DNA of 64,000 bases from Plantibacter flavus. Its GTDB lineage: Bacteria > Actinomycetota > Actinomycetes > Actinomycetales > Microbacteriaceae. The position numbers were made by a program, and so were the translations under genes. The stretch spans positions 1,060,825-1,124,824 of the forward strand of contig NZ_FXAP01000001.1 in assembly GCF_900177615.1 (NCBI RefSeq). The letters are read 5' to 3'. Below are positions 22,210-30,520 of the stretch, piece by piece (the stretch's first letter is position 1; every line of letters starts with the position of its first letter). The notes under the pieces are model-generated. The model did not search any database. It was given only the letters and a program-made list of their open reading frames with translations, and was not told the origin of the DNA.

Positions 22210-23457
22210 CTACGAAGCGTCCGGGTCAGGGTCCACCGGGGATTGGGCCGACTCGACAAAGGCGTCGGTGATCGCCCGGGCGGTCGCGTCGATCTGCCAG
22301 GGGCGTGCCTCGTGCTCGGCGAGTGCCGCGGCGACCGTCTCGACGGTCAGCGGTTCGGGCGGCGTCCAGGCCAGTCGGCGCAGCGTCTCCGGCGTGAGCA
22401 GGTTCTCGACCGGCATCGTCAGGAACTCCGCCGTCGCGAGGATCTTCGTCCGTGCCGCGGTGTACCTGGCGTGCGCGTCCGGGTTCTTGTCGGACCAGCT
22501 GCGCGGGGGTGGCAGCGTGTCGCTCGCCGGTCGGGCACCGGGGAGGTCCTCGGTGGTCTGGCCGGTGTGGATCGCGTTCCACCAGAGGTCGAGCTCGGTG
22601 CGGCTGGCGCGCCCACGGAAGTCCGAGAGCGCTGCGAGGTCGCGCTTCGAGCCGGGGTTGGCCTTGGCGGCCGCGGTGATCGAGGCGTCGGGGATGAGCC
22701 GCCCGGGGGCGGTGTCGCGGCGCTGCGCGAGTTCGTCACGTGCGACCCAGAGCTCGCGGGCGACGGCGAGGTTGCGTTGTCCGCGCACGGCGTGGAGTCC
22801 GGAGAGGCGGCGCCAGGGCTCGGCGCGGGGTGCCTTCGCCTCCCGGGACAGCGTCGCCTGGAACTCCTGGCGCGCGATGTCGCTCTTCCCGGCATCCTCG
22901 ATGCGGGCTGCCAGCTCCTCCGCGGCGTCGACGAGCAGCTCGACGTCGAGCGCCGCGTATTCGAGCCAGGAGGCGGGGAGCGGGCGGGTCGACCAGTCGG
23001 CGGCGGAGTGCTCCTTCGCCAGATGGATGCCCAACAGCTCCTCGACCACGGCGCCGAGCCCGACACGCGGCAGCCCGAGCAGACGGGCCCCCAACTCGGT
23101 GTCGAAGAGCTCGCTCGGGTCGATGCCCACTTCGCGCAGACAGGCGAGGTCCTGGCTGGCCGCGTGCAGGATCGACCGCTCACCCTGGATCAGGGCACCG
23201 AGTTCGGCCATGGAACCGATGGCGGGCGGGTCGTAGAGGAAGACGCCGGCACCGCGACGGTAGACCTGGATCAGGTAGGCCCGCTGGGAGTACCGGTAGC
23301 CCGACGCGCGTTCGGCGTCGAGCGCGAACGGTCCGTGACCCGCGGCGAGCACCTCCAGCGAGGCGAGGTAGGCCTCACGGGTGTCGGTGACGACCCGTGG
23401 CGCGGTGGGCGCGGGCGGCGGGAGGAGCGGTGCTGGTTCGGGCGCCGCGTCACTCAC
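22210..23457 (-). CDS. rnd: ribonuclease D-like 3'-5' exonuclease with HRDC domain
   Basis: A 415-residue protein. The DEDDy exonuclease domain occupies about 20-200: FALDAERASGYRY supplies the first acidic pair, LHAASQDLACLRE the second motif, and LEYAALDVELL the Y-x-x-x-D motif. An HRDC domain (about 215-295) and a C-terminal helical extension follow. It trims RNA 3' ends, for example during tRNA maturation. The GTG start overlaps the DUF3000 stop by 8 nt, so translation is coupled. The rnd-DUF3000 pairing also occurs in M. tuberculosis (Rv2681/Rv2680). Confidence 0.88.
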   Translation of the reverse strand: MSDAAPEPAPLLPPPAPTAPRVVTDTREAYLASLEVLAAGHGPFALDAERASGYRYSQRAYLIQVYRRGAGVFLYDPPAIGSMAELGALIQGERSILHAASQDLACLREVGIDPSELFDTELGARLLGLPRVGLGAVVEELLGIHLAKEHSAADWSTRPLPASWLEYAALDVELLVDAAEELAARIEDAGKSDIARQEFQATLSREAKAPRAEPWRRLSGLHAVRGQRNLAVARELWVARDELAQRRDTAPGRLIPDASITAAAKANPGSKRDLAALSDFRGRASRTELDLWWNAIHTGQTTEDLPGARPASDTLPPPRSWSDKNPDAHARYTAARTKILATAEFLTMPVENLLTPETLRRLAWTPPEPLTVETVAAALAEHEARPWQIDATARAITDAFVESAQSPVDPDPDAS

Positions 23458-24046
23458 GGTGAGCTCGTTTGACGGACAACAGGGAGACCCCTTCGGTGGT
23501 CGGAGGCAAGCCGGCGAGCATGCACAGCAGCTCTCCCCATCCTTCCACGTGCGCCGCGACGTCGCTCTCCAGCGGTGTCCACGACGCTCGGAGCTCGATC
23601 TGTGCGCCGTCGCCCTGCCGGGCGAGCTCCCCGAAACCACTCGAGATGATCTTCGTCGCGGTGCCGGACGCCGCCTGGTAGGAGGCGCCACGGGTGTCGA
23701 GGGCGTCCACGAGCCAGGACCAGGCGACCTCGGCCAGGAACGGGTCGAGTCCGATCTCGGTCTCCAGGGGCGCCTGGGCGAAGCAGACGACGCGGAAGCG
23801 TCCACCCCAGGCGTCGGAGCCGTCCGGGTCGTAGAGGAGGACGAACCGCCCCGTACCGAGGTCGGAGTCGGCATCGTGGCGACTCGGTGAGACGTCGGCC
23901 GCGAGGGCGATGGCGAACGGCGCGAGATTGCTCGGCGCTGGGATCTCCGTCACTCTCAGATCGGGCCGGACGGCTGCAGCGCGAACAGCGTCCACCGCTC
24001 GGGCGAACTCTTCGGGAACCTTTGCCGTCGTCGGACTCTCTACCAC
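23450..24046 (-). CDS. DUF3000 family protein
   Basis: A 198-residue protein matching DUF3000: PEEFARAVDAVRAA at the start, VTEIPAPSNLAPFAIALAAD, GRFVLLYDPDGSDAW, and a C-terminal EVAWSWLVDAL. The family is restricted to Actinobacteria and has no known function. First gene of the rnd operon, divergent from the alpha/beta hydrolase across 25 bp, so the two promoters overlap. Confidence 0.88.
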   Translation of the reverse strand: MVESPTTAKVPEEFARAVDAVRAAAVRPDLRVTEIPAPSNLAPFAIALAADVSPSRHDADSDLGTGRFVLLYDPDGSDAWGGRFRVVCFAQAPLETEIGLDPFLAEVAWSWLVDALDTRGASYQAASGTATKIISSGFGELARQGDGAQIELRASWTPLESDVAAHVEGWGELLCMLAGLPPTTEGVSLLSVKRAHRE

Positions 24047-24071
24047 GACTGAAGACTAGAGTTACATCCCG

Positions 24072-25328
24072 ATGAATGGGCAGAGGCACGCCGGGCGGGG
24101 ACGCGGACCCGGGTCGCAGGCAGGCGGTCGGGGAGTGGCGAGCATCGGCATCCGACGGCGGGGTTCGGCGACGGATGCGATCGTCATCGCCGGCGGAGCC
24201 GCTGCCGCCGTCGGCGCCCTCGGACTCGCCGTCGTCGCGACCATCGCCCGCAAGGTGGTGGTCCCGGCTCGGGACCGCCCGAGTGAGGCGCGCATCGTCG
24301 GGTTGGACCGTGCCGGCGGGACGGTCGAACTCGTCGCGACGCCGGACACCGTCGTCCCCGGCCGGTACGGCAGCTGGGTGACGAGACGTGCCGCCTACGT
24401 GCAGCTGGGCGACATCCTCGAGGTACGGCAGCACACCGTGATCCGGACGCTGCTCGGCGGCGACGTCGACGCGCTCCGCATCGGCCAGGAGGCCGAGTTC
24501 AGCGGGTGGTTCTTCCGCCGCCCGGAGGAGCTGGGCCTCGCCCACGAGGACGTGCTCGTACCGACCCCGCTCGGGCCGGCGCCGGCGTGGGCGATCCACC
24601 CGGAGGACGGACCGTCCACGCGCTGGGCCGTCCTGGTGCACGGCCGGGGGACCACGCGATCCGAAGCGCTCCGAGCGGTGCCGAGCTTCCGTAACGCCGG
24701 GTACTCGTGCCTGCTCGTCTCCTACCGCAACGACGGCGACGCTCCGCCCGCGCTGGACTTCCGCTACGCGCTCGGCGACGAGGAGTGGCGCGACGTGGAC
24801 GCCGCGATCGGTTGGGTGCGTGAACAGGGCGCCGCCGACGTCGTGCTCATGGGCTGGTCCATGGGCGGAGCGATCGTGCTCCAGGCCTCACGACGGACGA
24901 CGCACCCCGAACTCCTCCGCGCCGTCGCGCTCGATTCGCCGGTCATCGACTGGGTGGACGTCCTGCAGCACCAGGCCCGCGAGAACCGGATCCCGAGCGT
25001 GGTCGGTCGGGTCGCCCTGCTCGCCATCAGCCGCCGGTGGGGACGCCTCCTGACCGGGCAGGCGACGAGCATCGATCTCGGTCGGCTCGACTACGTCGCC
25101 AACGCCGCCGACCTCGCCTTACCGATCCTGCTGATGCACAGTGACGACGACGGTTACGTCCCGGCAGGGCCGTCGCGGGCGCTCGCCCTCGCACGACCGG
25201 ACATCGTGACGTTCGTCCCGTTCACCGTCGCCCGTCACACGAAGCTCTGGAACTACGACCCGGAGCGTTGGACCGCCGCGGTCTCGGACTGGCTCGACGA
25301 GCTCGTGCCGCTACCGCCCGGGCACTGA
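24072..25328 (+). CDS. membrane-anchored alpha/beta hydrolase
   Basis: A 418-residue protein. A positively charged N-terminus is followed by one hydrophobic segment (about 37-58), probably a signal anchor. The hydrolase domain shows VLVHGRGTTRSE, the nucleophile elbow GWSMGG, the acid HSDDDGYVP and the histidine ARHTKLW. This is a complete triad, but the substrate (lipid, ester or peptide) is unknown. A TAGAGT box lies 9 nt before ATG 24072, so the transcript has almost no leader. Confidence 0.8.
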   Translation: MNGQRHAGRGRGPGSQAGGRGVASIGIRRRGSATDAIVIAGGAAAAVGALGLAVVATIARKVVVPARDRPSEARIVGLDRAGGTVELVATPDTVVPGRYGSWVTRRAAYVQLGDILEVRQHTVIRTLLGGDVDALRIGQEAEFSGWFFRRPEELGLAHEDVLVPTPLGPAPAWAIHPEDGPSTRWAVLVHGRGTTRSEALRAVPSFRNAGYSCLLVSYRNDGDAPPALDFRYALGDEEWRDVDAAIGWVREQGAADVVLMGWSMGGAIVLQASRRTTHPELLRAVALDSPVIDWVDVLQHQARENRIPSVVGRVALLAISRRWGRLLTGQATSIDLGRLDYVANAADLALPILLMHSDDDGYVPAGPSRALALARPDIVTFVPFTVARHTKLWNYDPERWTAAVSDWLDELVPLPPGH

Positions 25329-25344
25329 CCGACGGGCCGACGAC

Positions 25345-25779
25345 TCACGCGAGTTCGCGGAGGCGGCGCTTCGTCCGGCCGAGCAGCGCCGACATCCCAC
25401 GCAGTCGCAGAGGCGACACCGCACGGGAGAGGCCGATCATCTGCGGGAAGTCGTCGGGGACGGCGAGGACCTCGTCGACGGTGAGTCCGGCGAGCCCCTG
25501 GACGAGGATGCTCGCGAACCCGCGAGTGGTCGGCGCTTCCTCGGGAGCCGTCGCGAACAGGTGCACGATGCCGTCCTCGTCGACCTCGACGAAGAAGAAC
25601 ACGGGCGCCTGGCACTCGAGCACCCGCTCCATGAGATCGGGGTGGTCGCGGTAGCGCTCCGGGAGGTCCGGCAGCTCGTCGCTGAATTCGAGGAGCAGCT
25701 GCAGCCGTGAGCGTTCCTCGACGGCGAGGAACTCATCTCGGATCTCGGCGAGGTTCGGAGCGAGGAGGGAATCGGTCAT
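25345..25779 (-). CDS. sufE: SufE family cysteine desulfuration protein
   Basis: A 144-residue SufE-like protein with the sulfur-accepting cysteine C56 in VLECQAPVFFFVEVD and the family segments EFSDELPDLP and TTRGFASILVQGLAG. SufE takes sulfur from the cysteine desulfurase SufS and passes it to the Fe-S scaffold. It lies downstream of a rhodanese gene, as in M. tuberculosis (Rv3283-Rv3284), but no sufS is in the window. ATG 25779 was chosen as the start of homology; the open frame continues upstream without conservation. Confidence 0.87.
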   Translation of the reverse strand: MTDSLLAPNLAEIRDEFLAVEERSRLQLLLEFSDELPDLPERYRDHPDLMERVLECQAPVFFFVEVDEDGIVHLFATAPEEAPTTRGFASILVQGLAGLTVDEVLAVPDDFPQMIGLSRAVSPLRLRGMSALLGRTKRRLRELA

Positions 25780-25811
25780 GGTCACTCCAGTATCGCAGCC
25801 GGGAACAGCAG

Positions 25812-25850
25812 ACCGCCCTCCCTCACGGTGAAGCCGAGCGGAAGGGCGGT
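25812..25850. terminator. possible hairpin between rhodanese and sufE genes
   Basis: An 8-bp stem (ACCGCCCT and AGGGCGGT) with a long loop lies in the 83-bp gap. It could attenuate read-through from the rhodanese gene into sufE. Confidence 0.35.
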
Positions 25851-25862
25851 GGGTGGACGAGC

Positions 25863-26765
25863 TCAGCGCGTCGGTGCGTCGCCTGGCTCGGCGCCCTGCA
25901 CGATCGGCACGCGCACGGCGCTGCCCCATTCCGTCCAAGACCCGTCGTAGTTGCGGACGTTGTCGAACCCGAGCAGGTGCTGCAGGACGAACCACGTGTG
26001 GCTCGACCGCTCGCCGATGCGGCAGTAGGCGATCACCTCGTCGCCCTCGGCGAGGCCCGCGCCGTCGCGGTAGATCGTGTCCAGCTCCTCGGCCGGCCGG
26101 AAGGTGCCGTCCTCGGCGACCGCCTTACCCCACGGGACGCTCTGTGCACTCGGGATGTGACCGGCGCGGAGCGCACCCTCTTCGGGGTAGGCGGGCGCGG
26201 TGGTGCGTTCACCGCTGTACTCCTCGGGGGAGCGGACGTCGATGAGCGGCTTGCCGAGGTGGGCGAGCACGTCGTCCTTGTAGGCGCGGAGGGCGGTGTC
26301 GTCGCGCTCCACCACGGGGTACTCGACGGCGTCGCGCTCCGTGGCATCGCGGGTGATCGCCCGGCCGTCCGCGATCCACTTGTCGCGTCCACCGTCGAGC
26401 AGCCGGACGTCCGCGTGTCCGAAGAGGCTGAAGACCCACAGGGCGTAGGCGGCCCACCAGTTGTTCTTGTCTCCGTAGATGACGACGGTGTCGTCTCGCG
26501 AGATCCCCTTGGATCCGAGCAGTGCGGCGAAGGCGGCTCCGTCGATGTAGTCGCGCTCGACCGGGTCGTTGAGGTCGGTGTGCCAGTCGACCTTCACCGA
26601 GCCGGGGATGTGGCCGGTCTCGTAGAGGAGGACGTCCTCATCGGACTCGACGACGACGAGACCGGGTTCGCCCAGGTGCGCTTCGAGCCACTCCGCCGTG
26701 ACGAGGCGCTCGGGGTGGGCGTAGGCGGTGAACTTGGTCGAGGTCGAATCGGCGTCGACGGTCAT
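25863..26765 (-). CDS. sseA: thiosulfate sulfurtransferase (SseA-like rhodanese)
   Basis: A 300-residue tandem rhodanese. The N-terminal domain has Asp in the place of the active-site cysteine (IYGDKNN, D99) and is structural only. The C-terminal domain holds the catalytic C248 in [13 protein letters not shown]. This matches the actinobacterial SseA/CysA group, which transfers sulfane sulfur from thiosulfate or mercaptopyruvate. It precedes sufE on the same strand, which suggests a joint role in sulfur delivery. ATG 26765 has a strong ribosome binding site (CCGGAGGT). It is divergent from zapE across about 157 bp. Confidence 0.9.
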   Translation of the reverse strand: MTVDADSTSTKFTAYAHPERLVTAEWLEAHLGEPGLVVVESDEDVLLYETGHIPGSVKVDWHTDLNDPVERDYIDGAAFAALLGSKGISRDDTVVIYGDKNNWWAAYALWVFSLFGHADVRLLDGGRDKWIADGRAITRDATERDAVEYPVVERDDTALRAYKDDVLAHLGKPLIDVRSPEEYSGERTTAPAYPEEGALRAGHIPSAQSVPWGKAVAEDGTFRPAEELDTIYRDGAGLAEGDEVIAYCRIGERSSHTWFVLQHLLGFDNVRNYDGSWTEWGSAVRVPIVQGAEPGDAPTR

Positions 26766-26922
26766 GGGTACCTCCGGTCGTGCAGCTGGCTGCGGTGGGG
26801 CTCGGGTGTCGTGCATCTAGGCTGGAAGCCTGTCCCTTCGACAGTACGCCGTCCGCACCACCGAACAGCACCGATGCGTCAGACGCCGTAACCCAGCACC
26901 CATGCAGAGCCAGAGGTTTGCC

Positions 26923-27963
26923 GTGACCATGCCTTCCGTCCCGACCGGATTCCGCAGCCTCACCGACCGTGTCCCCACGGTCAGTGGCGCCGAGATCGTC
27001 GCGAGCCTGACGCCACCCCGGCAGTTCGAACAGGCGAGCTTCGACTCGTACCGTCCGGATCCCGACTTCCCAGGCCAGGCGGCCGCGGTTGAGAAGCTCC
27101 GCGGCTTCTTCGCGCCCCAAGCCGGTGGCGGTGGCGGTTTCTTCGGACGGCGGAAGTCCAAGGCACCGGCGGCCAAGCCGGGCATCTACCTGGACGGTGG
27201 CTTCGGCGTCGGCAAGACCCACCTCCTGGCGGCGCTCTGGCACAATGCGCCCGGTCGGAAGAAGTACTTCGGCACCTTCATCGAGTACACGGCCCTCGTC
27301 GGTGCGCTCGGCTATGCAGCGGCGGTCGCGCAGCTGACCGGTGCGACGCTCATCTGCATCGACGAGTTCGAGCTCGACGACCCGGGCGACACGATGGTCA
27401 TGACCCGACTGCTCGGGGAACTCGTCGCGACCGGGACGAGGATCGCGGCGACCTCCAACACACCGCCGAACGCCCTGGGGGAGGGCCGCTTCGCCGCAGC
27501 CGACTTCCTCCGCGAGATCCAGGCCATGAGCGCCAACTTCGAGACCCTCCGCATCGACGGCACCGACTACCGCCGTCGCAGCATCGAGGGGCATGCCGTG
27601 GTGAGCTCCGAGGAGCGGTTCGACACCCGCGCCGCGGAGGCGGCGGCCGCCGACCGGGACGTCACGGTCGACACCTTCGACGGTCTCATCACCCACCTCG
27701 CCGCCGTCCACCCTTCACGGTTCATCGGATTGCTCGACGGCGTCGACCTGATCGCGCTCCGCGACGTCCACGAGTTGACCGACCAGGGCCAGGCGCTCCG
27801 GCTCGTCGCGTTCATCGACCGGGTGTACGACGCACAGATCCCCGTGGTCACGACCGGCACGGCCCTCGACGAGGTGTTCGGTGGCGACATGCTGAACGGT
27901 GGATACCGCAAGAAGTACCTGCGCGCGATGTCGCGCATGATCGCCCTCACCTCGATGGACTGA
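26923..27963 (+). CDS. zapE: cell division ATPase ZapE (AFG1-like)
   Basis: About 346 residues. It is an AFG1/ZapE P-loop ATPase with Walker A in DGGFGVGKTHLL, Walker B in CIDEFELDDPGD and sensor 1 in IAATSNTPPN. In Escherichia coli ZapE interacts with FtsZ; in actinobacteria the role is less clear. A basic, glycine-rich insert (GGGGGFFGRRKSK) precedes the P-loop. I chose GTG 26923 because an AGAGG sits 6 nt upstream; ATG 26929 and ATG 26902 are alternatives. Confidence 0.85.
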   Translation: MTMPSVPTGFRSLTDRVPTVSGAEIVASLTPPRQFEQASFDSYRPDPDFPGQAAAVEKLRGFFAPQAGGGGGFFGRRKSKAPAAKPGIYLDGGFGVGKTHLLAALWHNAPGRKKYFGTFIEYTALVGALGYAAAVAQLTGATLICIDEFELDDPGDTMVMTRLLGELVATGTRIAATSNTPPNALGEGRFAAADFLREIQAMSANFETLRIDGTDYRRRSIEGHAVVSSEERFDTRAAEAAAADRDVTVDTFDGLITHLAAVHPSRFIGLLDGVDLIALRDVHELTDQGQALRLVAFIDRVYDAQIPVVTTGTALDEVFGGDMLNGGYRKKYLRAMSRMIALTSMD

Positions 27964-28012
27964 CCGGTCCCGCCGGGCCACGAAACACGCTGTTTACCTG
28001 GGTGGCACTCGC

Positions 28013-28050
28013 GTAACACATCGGAAACACGCTGACAGTCGTGCGGAAAC
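28013..28050 (+). promoter_or_regulatory. GlnR-type nitrogen box upstream of amtB
   Basis: Half-sites are spaced exactly 6 bp apart: GTAAC (28013-28017), GAAAC (28024-28028), ACAGT (28035-28039, poor match) and GAAAC (28046-28050). This fits the actinobacterial GlnR pattern gTnAc-n6-GaAAc. A further pair, GAAAC-n6-TTTAC, lies at 27982-27997. amtB is a classic GlnR target. Confidence 0.75.
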
Positions 28051-28161
28051 CTCCGTTCCCCAGACTGGTCGCTGTACCGAGTCGGACGGCGAGACCTAGC
28101 TCAGCCAGTCCTCACCATCTCGGGCACCCGTTGCAAGACCACGATGTGTGAGGAAGATCCA

Positions 28162-29391
28162 ATGGATACAGGCAGTATCGCTTGGGGAGTCACGGCAACC
28201 GCTCTGGTGCTGTTCATGACCCCCGGCGTCGCATTCTTCTACGGCGGCCTCGTGAAGGCGAAGAGCGTCGTCAGCATGATGATGATGAGCTTCGGCGCAC
28301 TGGGCCTCATCAGCGTGCTGTGGATCCTCTACGGCTTCAACATGTCGGCCGTCGGCAGCCCGCTGGAGTTCGCCGGCAACCCGTTCTCCGACTTCGGGAT
28401 GACCGCACTCGCGAGCGGCGAGACCGCGAACACCGACCTCGTGGGAGCGACCTACGGTGCCACCTTCGCGATCATCACGATCGCGCTGATCTCCGGCGCC
28501 ATCGCCGACCGCGCGAAGTTCGGCTCCTGGATGATCTTCGCCGGCCTTTTCGCGACGATCGCCTACTTCCCGATCGCCGCGTGGGTCTGGGGCGGCGGCT
28601 GGATCATGAACCTCGGCACCACGCTGTTCGGTGAGGATGCAGGCATCGGCGTCATCGACTACGCCGGTGGAACCGCGGTGCACATCAACGCTGGAGCCGC
28701 AGCACTCGCCCTCGCCCTGGTCCTCGGCAAGCGCATCGGCTTCCAGAAGGGCATCACGAAGCCGCACAACGTGCCGCTCACTCTCCTTGGCGCCGCCATC
28801 CTGTGGTTCGGCTGGTTCGGCTTCAACGCCGGCGCCGAGTGGCTGAACGAGCTCGCGAATGTCGGACTCATCGTCGTCAACACCGTCGGGGCCACCGCTG
28901 CCGCCATCATCGGCTGGATCGTCGTCGAGAAGTTCAAGGACGGCAAGGCGACCTCGGTGGGCGCCGCCTCCGGTGCCGTCGCGGGTCTCGTCGCCATCAC
29001 CCCGGCGTGCGCGAACCTGACTCCGGGTTGGGCGCTGCTCCTCGGCATCGTGGCCGGCGCGGTCTGCGCCATCGCCGTCGAGCTGAAGTTCAAGCTCGGC
29101 TTCGACGACTCGCTCGACGTCGTGGGCATCCACCTCGTCGGTGGCCTCATCGGCACCCTGTACCTCGGCTTCTTCGCGACCGAGACCGGCCTCTTCGTCG
29201 GCGGCGGCATCGAGCAGCTCGCGGTCCAGGCCATCGCCGCCTTCGCCGTCCTCATCTACTCCTTCATCGTGGCCTTCGTCATCGGCTTCGCGATCGAGAA
29301 GACGATCGGCTTCCGCGTCAAGAACGAGGACGAGATCGCCGGCGTCGACACCTCCGTGCACGGCGAAGAGGGGTACGCCCTCGTCGACTGA
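28162..29391 (+). CDS. amtB: ammonium transporter
   Basis: A 409-residue Amt/MEP channel with about 11 membrane segments. Conserved features are MTPGVAFFYGGLV at helix 1, the two pore histidines (TAVHINAG and VVGIHLVGG) and the GGWIMNLG loop region. It moves ammonium across the cytoplasmic membrane. Start ATG 28162 follows GAGGAAG at normal spacing; the upstream in-frame ATG at 28144 has no such site. No glnB/glnK or glnD gene follows, unlike the common amtB-glnK-glnD arrangement. A GlnR-type box sits about 110 bp upstream. Confidence 0.94.
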   Translation: MDTGSIAWGVTATALVLFMTPGVAFFYGGLVKAKSVVSMMMMSFGALGLISVLWILYGFNMSAVGSPLEFAGNPFSDFGMTALASGETANTDLVGATYGATFAIITIALISGAIADRAKFGSWMIFAGLFATIAYFPIAAWVWGGGWIMNLGTTLFGEDAGIGVIDYAGGTAVHINAGAAALALALVLGKRIGFQKGITKPHNVPLTLLGAAILWFGWFGFNAGAEWLNELANVGLIVVNTVGATAAAIIGWIVVEKFKDGKATSVGAASGAVAGLVAITPACANLTPGWALLLGIVAGAVCAIAVELKFKLGFDDSLDVVGIHLVGGLIGTLYLGFFATETGLFVGGGIEQLAVQAIAAFAVLIYSFIVAFVIGFAIEKTIGFRVKNEDEIAGVDTSVHGEEGYALVD

Positions 29392-29415
29392 CCTCGACCG
29401 CCTCTGCTTCGCCGA

Positions 29416-29445
29416 ACGGGCGTCGTCCACCAGGACGGCGCCCGT
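29416..29445 (+). terminator. probable terminator after amtB
   Basis: Arms ACGGGCGTCGTCC and GGACGGCGCCCGT pair with one T-G wobble around an ACCA loop, 24 bp after the amtB stop. Confidence 0.55.
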
Positions 29446-29477
29446 CCGTCGTCCCCTGGGGTGGGCGCCGCGGACGA

Positions 29478-29483
29478 TAGGGT
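29478..29483 (+). promoter_or_regulatory. putative -10 box of leaderless PemK-like gene
   Basis: TAGGGT ends 6 nt before the GTG start at 29490. Confidence 0.4.
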
Positions 29484-29489
29484 GACGGC

Positions 29490-30035
29490 GTGTCAACCTT
29501 CACCTCGATCATCCGCCGCGTCGCGAACGCGCTCCTGGGCCCCTCCACCCGCGCCGCCTCCAGTGCGGTACGGACCGCCGGCCTCGCGACGCCATCGACC
29601 ACTACTGCCGCTTCACCCGGACGCTCAGGCCGGACGGCGACGGTCGAGGTCGACCCGCGGGCGGTGGGCGCTGTTTCCATCGACTACGCCCCGTCCATCG
29701 ACGGCGATCCCGATCCCGGCGAGATCGTCTGGACCTGGGTGCCGTACGAGGAGCGCGACGGACGTGGCAAGGACCGTCCGGTGCTCATCGTGGCGCGCTC
29801 GACCGGAGTCTGGGTGCTGGCGGTGCAGCTGACGAGCAAGGATCATTCGCAGGACGGTGAGTTCGTGCCGCTCGGCACCGGCGGATGGGACAGTGCCGGC
29901 CGTCCGAGTTGGGCGAACCTCGACCGGGTCTTCCGCGTGCACCCCGACGGGATGCGGCGGGAGGCGGCCCAGGTCCCGCGCGATCGCTTCGCCCGCGTCG
30001 CCGCTGGGCTCCGTTCGCGATACGGGTGGCGCTGA
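29490..30035 (+). CDS. PemK/MazF-like protein without adjacent antitoxin
   Basis: A 181-residue protein. Residues 1-65 are low-complexity and basic; the PemK/MazF-like barrel follows (PDPGEIVWTWVPYEE, KDRPVLIVARSTGVWVLAVQLTSKDH, ANLDRVFRVHP). Canonical MazF toxins are about 110 residues and sit beside a small antitoxin gene, which is absent here. Many actinobacteria have such longer solitary homologues, probably not part of a classical toxin-antitoxin pair. Whether it cleaves RNA cannot be judged. Start GTG 29490 fits a leaderless transcript. Confidence 0.7.
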   Translation: MSTFTSIIRRVANALLGPSTRAASSAVRTAGLATPSTTTAASPGRSGRTATVEVDPRAVGAVSIDYAPSIDGDPDPGEIVWTWVPYEERDGRGKDRPVLIVARSTGVWVLAVQLTSKDHSQDGEFVPLGTGGWDSAGRPSWANLDRVFRVHPDGMRREAAQVPRDRFARVAAGLRSRYGWR

Positions 30036-30054
30036 CCGACCTTCGACCGGTCGC

Positions 30055-30378
30055 TCAGGCGTACCGACCGCTCCGTCGCGGAGCTGCGTCCCACGGCACC
30101 TGCCCGTGCTCCCAGGCGTCCGCGGAGCCGGGAGTGGCCGGTGCGGCGGACCGTCGTCCACCCGGCACGGCACGCTCCGCCTCGGCGAGCGTCGCGAACC
30201 GACCGATCAACCGGCGGTCCTCTGACCGCGGTGCCCAGGTGACGCAGCGGAAGTAGGCCGGTGCGCCGCTCGGCGCGAAGTACTTCACGAGACCGGCCGG
30301 TCGGTCGGGCATCTCCCGCATCACGATCCACTCGGCCTCGCCGATGCGGATCGGTGGGGCAGCTGGCCGTTCGGACAT
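30055..30378 (-). CDS. small SOS-controlled protein of unknown function
   Basis: A 107-residue protein I do not recognise. The core (IRIGEAEWIVMREMPDRPAG, LVKYFAPSGAPAYFRCVTWA, LIGRFATLAEAERAV) looks like a compact alpha/beta domain; the tail is Gly/Ala/Pro-rich. It has a single cysteine, no membrane segment and no known catalytic motif. Its promoter is remarkable: consensus -35 and -10 elements with a perfect LexA box across the -10, and the expected start of transcription at the A of ATG 30378. It is therefore probably a leaderless, DNA-damage-induced gene. Convergent with the PemK-like gene, 19 bp apart. Confidence 0.65.
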   Translation of the reverse strand: MSERPAAPPIRIGEAEWIVMREMPDRPAGLVKYFAPSGAPAYFRCVTWAPRSEDRRLIGRFATLAEAERAVPGGRRSAAPATPGSADAWEHGQVPWDAAPRRSGRYA

Positions 30379-30381
30379 GAT

Positions 30382-30413
30382 TCGAACATATGTTCGATTC
30401 TCAGAGATGTCAA
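30382..30413 (-). promoter_or_regulatory. LexA-controlled leaderless promoter
   Basis: On the minus strand TTGACA (30413-30408) and TATGTT (30390-30385) are separated by 17 bp. The perfect palindrome TCGAACATATGTTCGA (30382-30397) matches the actinobacterial LexA consensus TCGAAC-N4-GTTCGA and overlaps the -10. Only 3 bp separate it from the start codon. Confidence 0.88.
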
Positions 30414-30440
30414 GGTGAGACTGCCTGTCACGTCGCAAGG

Positions 30441-30501
30441 CATCAGTGACAGCTCTCCATCAGGACATCGGTGACACTTCTCGAGAGGTCGATGGTGACA
30501 C
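30441..30501. repeat. triplicated GGTGACA-type motif resembling an IS481-family end
   Basis: CATCAGTGACAG (30441), CATCGGTGACAC (30466) and CGATGGTGACAC (30490) recur at 24-25 bp spacing. Sequence of this type (complement TGTCACCGATG) is familiar from termini of IS481-like elements in actinobacteria. No transposase remains. Confidence 0.35.
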
Positions 30502-30520
30502 TTCGCATCGTCGCCCTGCT

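Noticed and set aside
19127-23236. A plus-strand frame of over 1300 codons opposite fadB-fadA-rnd
   Set aside because: Shadow frame; crosses three real genes and shows no motif.
29490-30378. PemK-like gene and SOS gene as a toxin-antitoxin pair
   Set aside because: They are convergent, not an operon, and the small protein does not resemble a MazE/PemI-type antitoxin.
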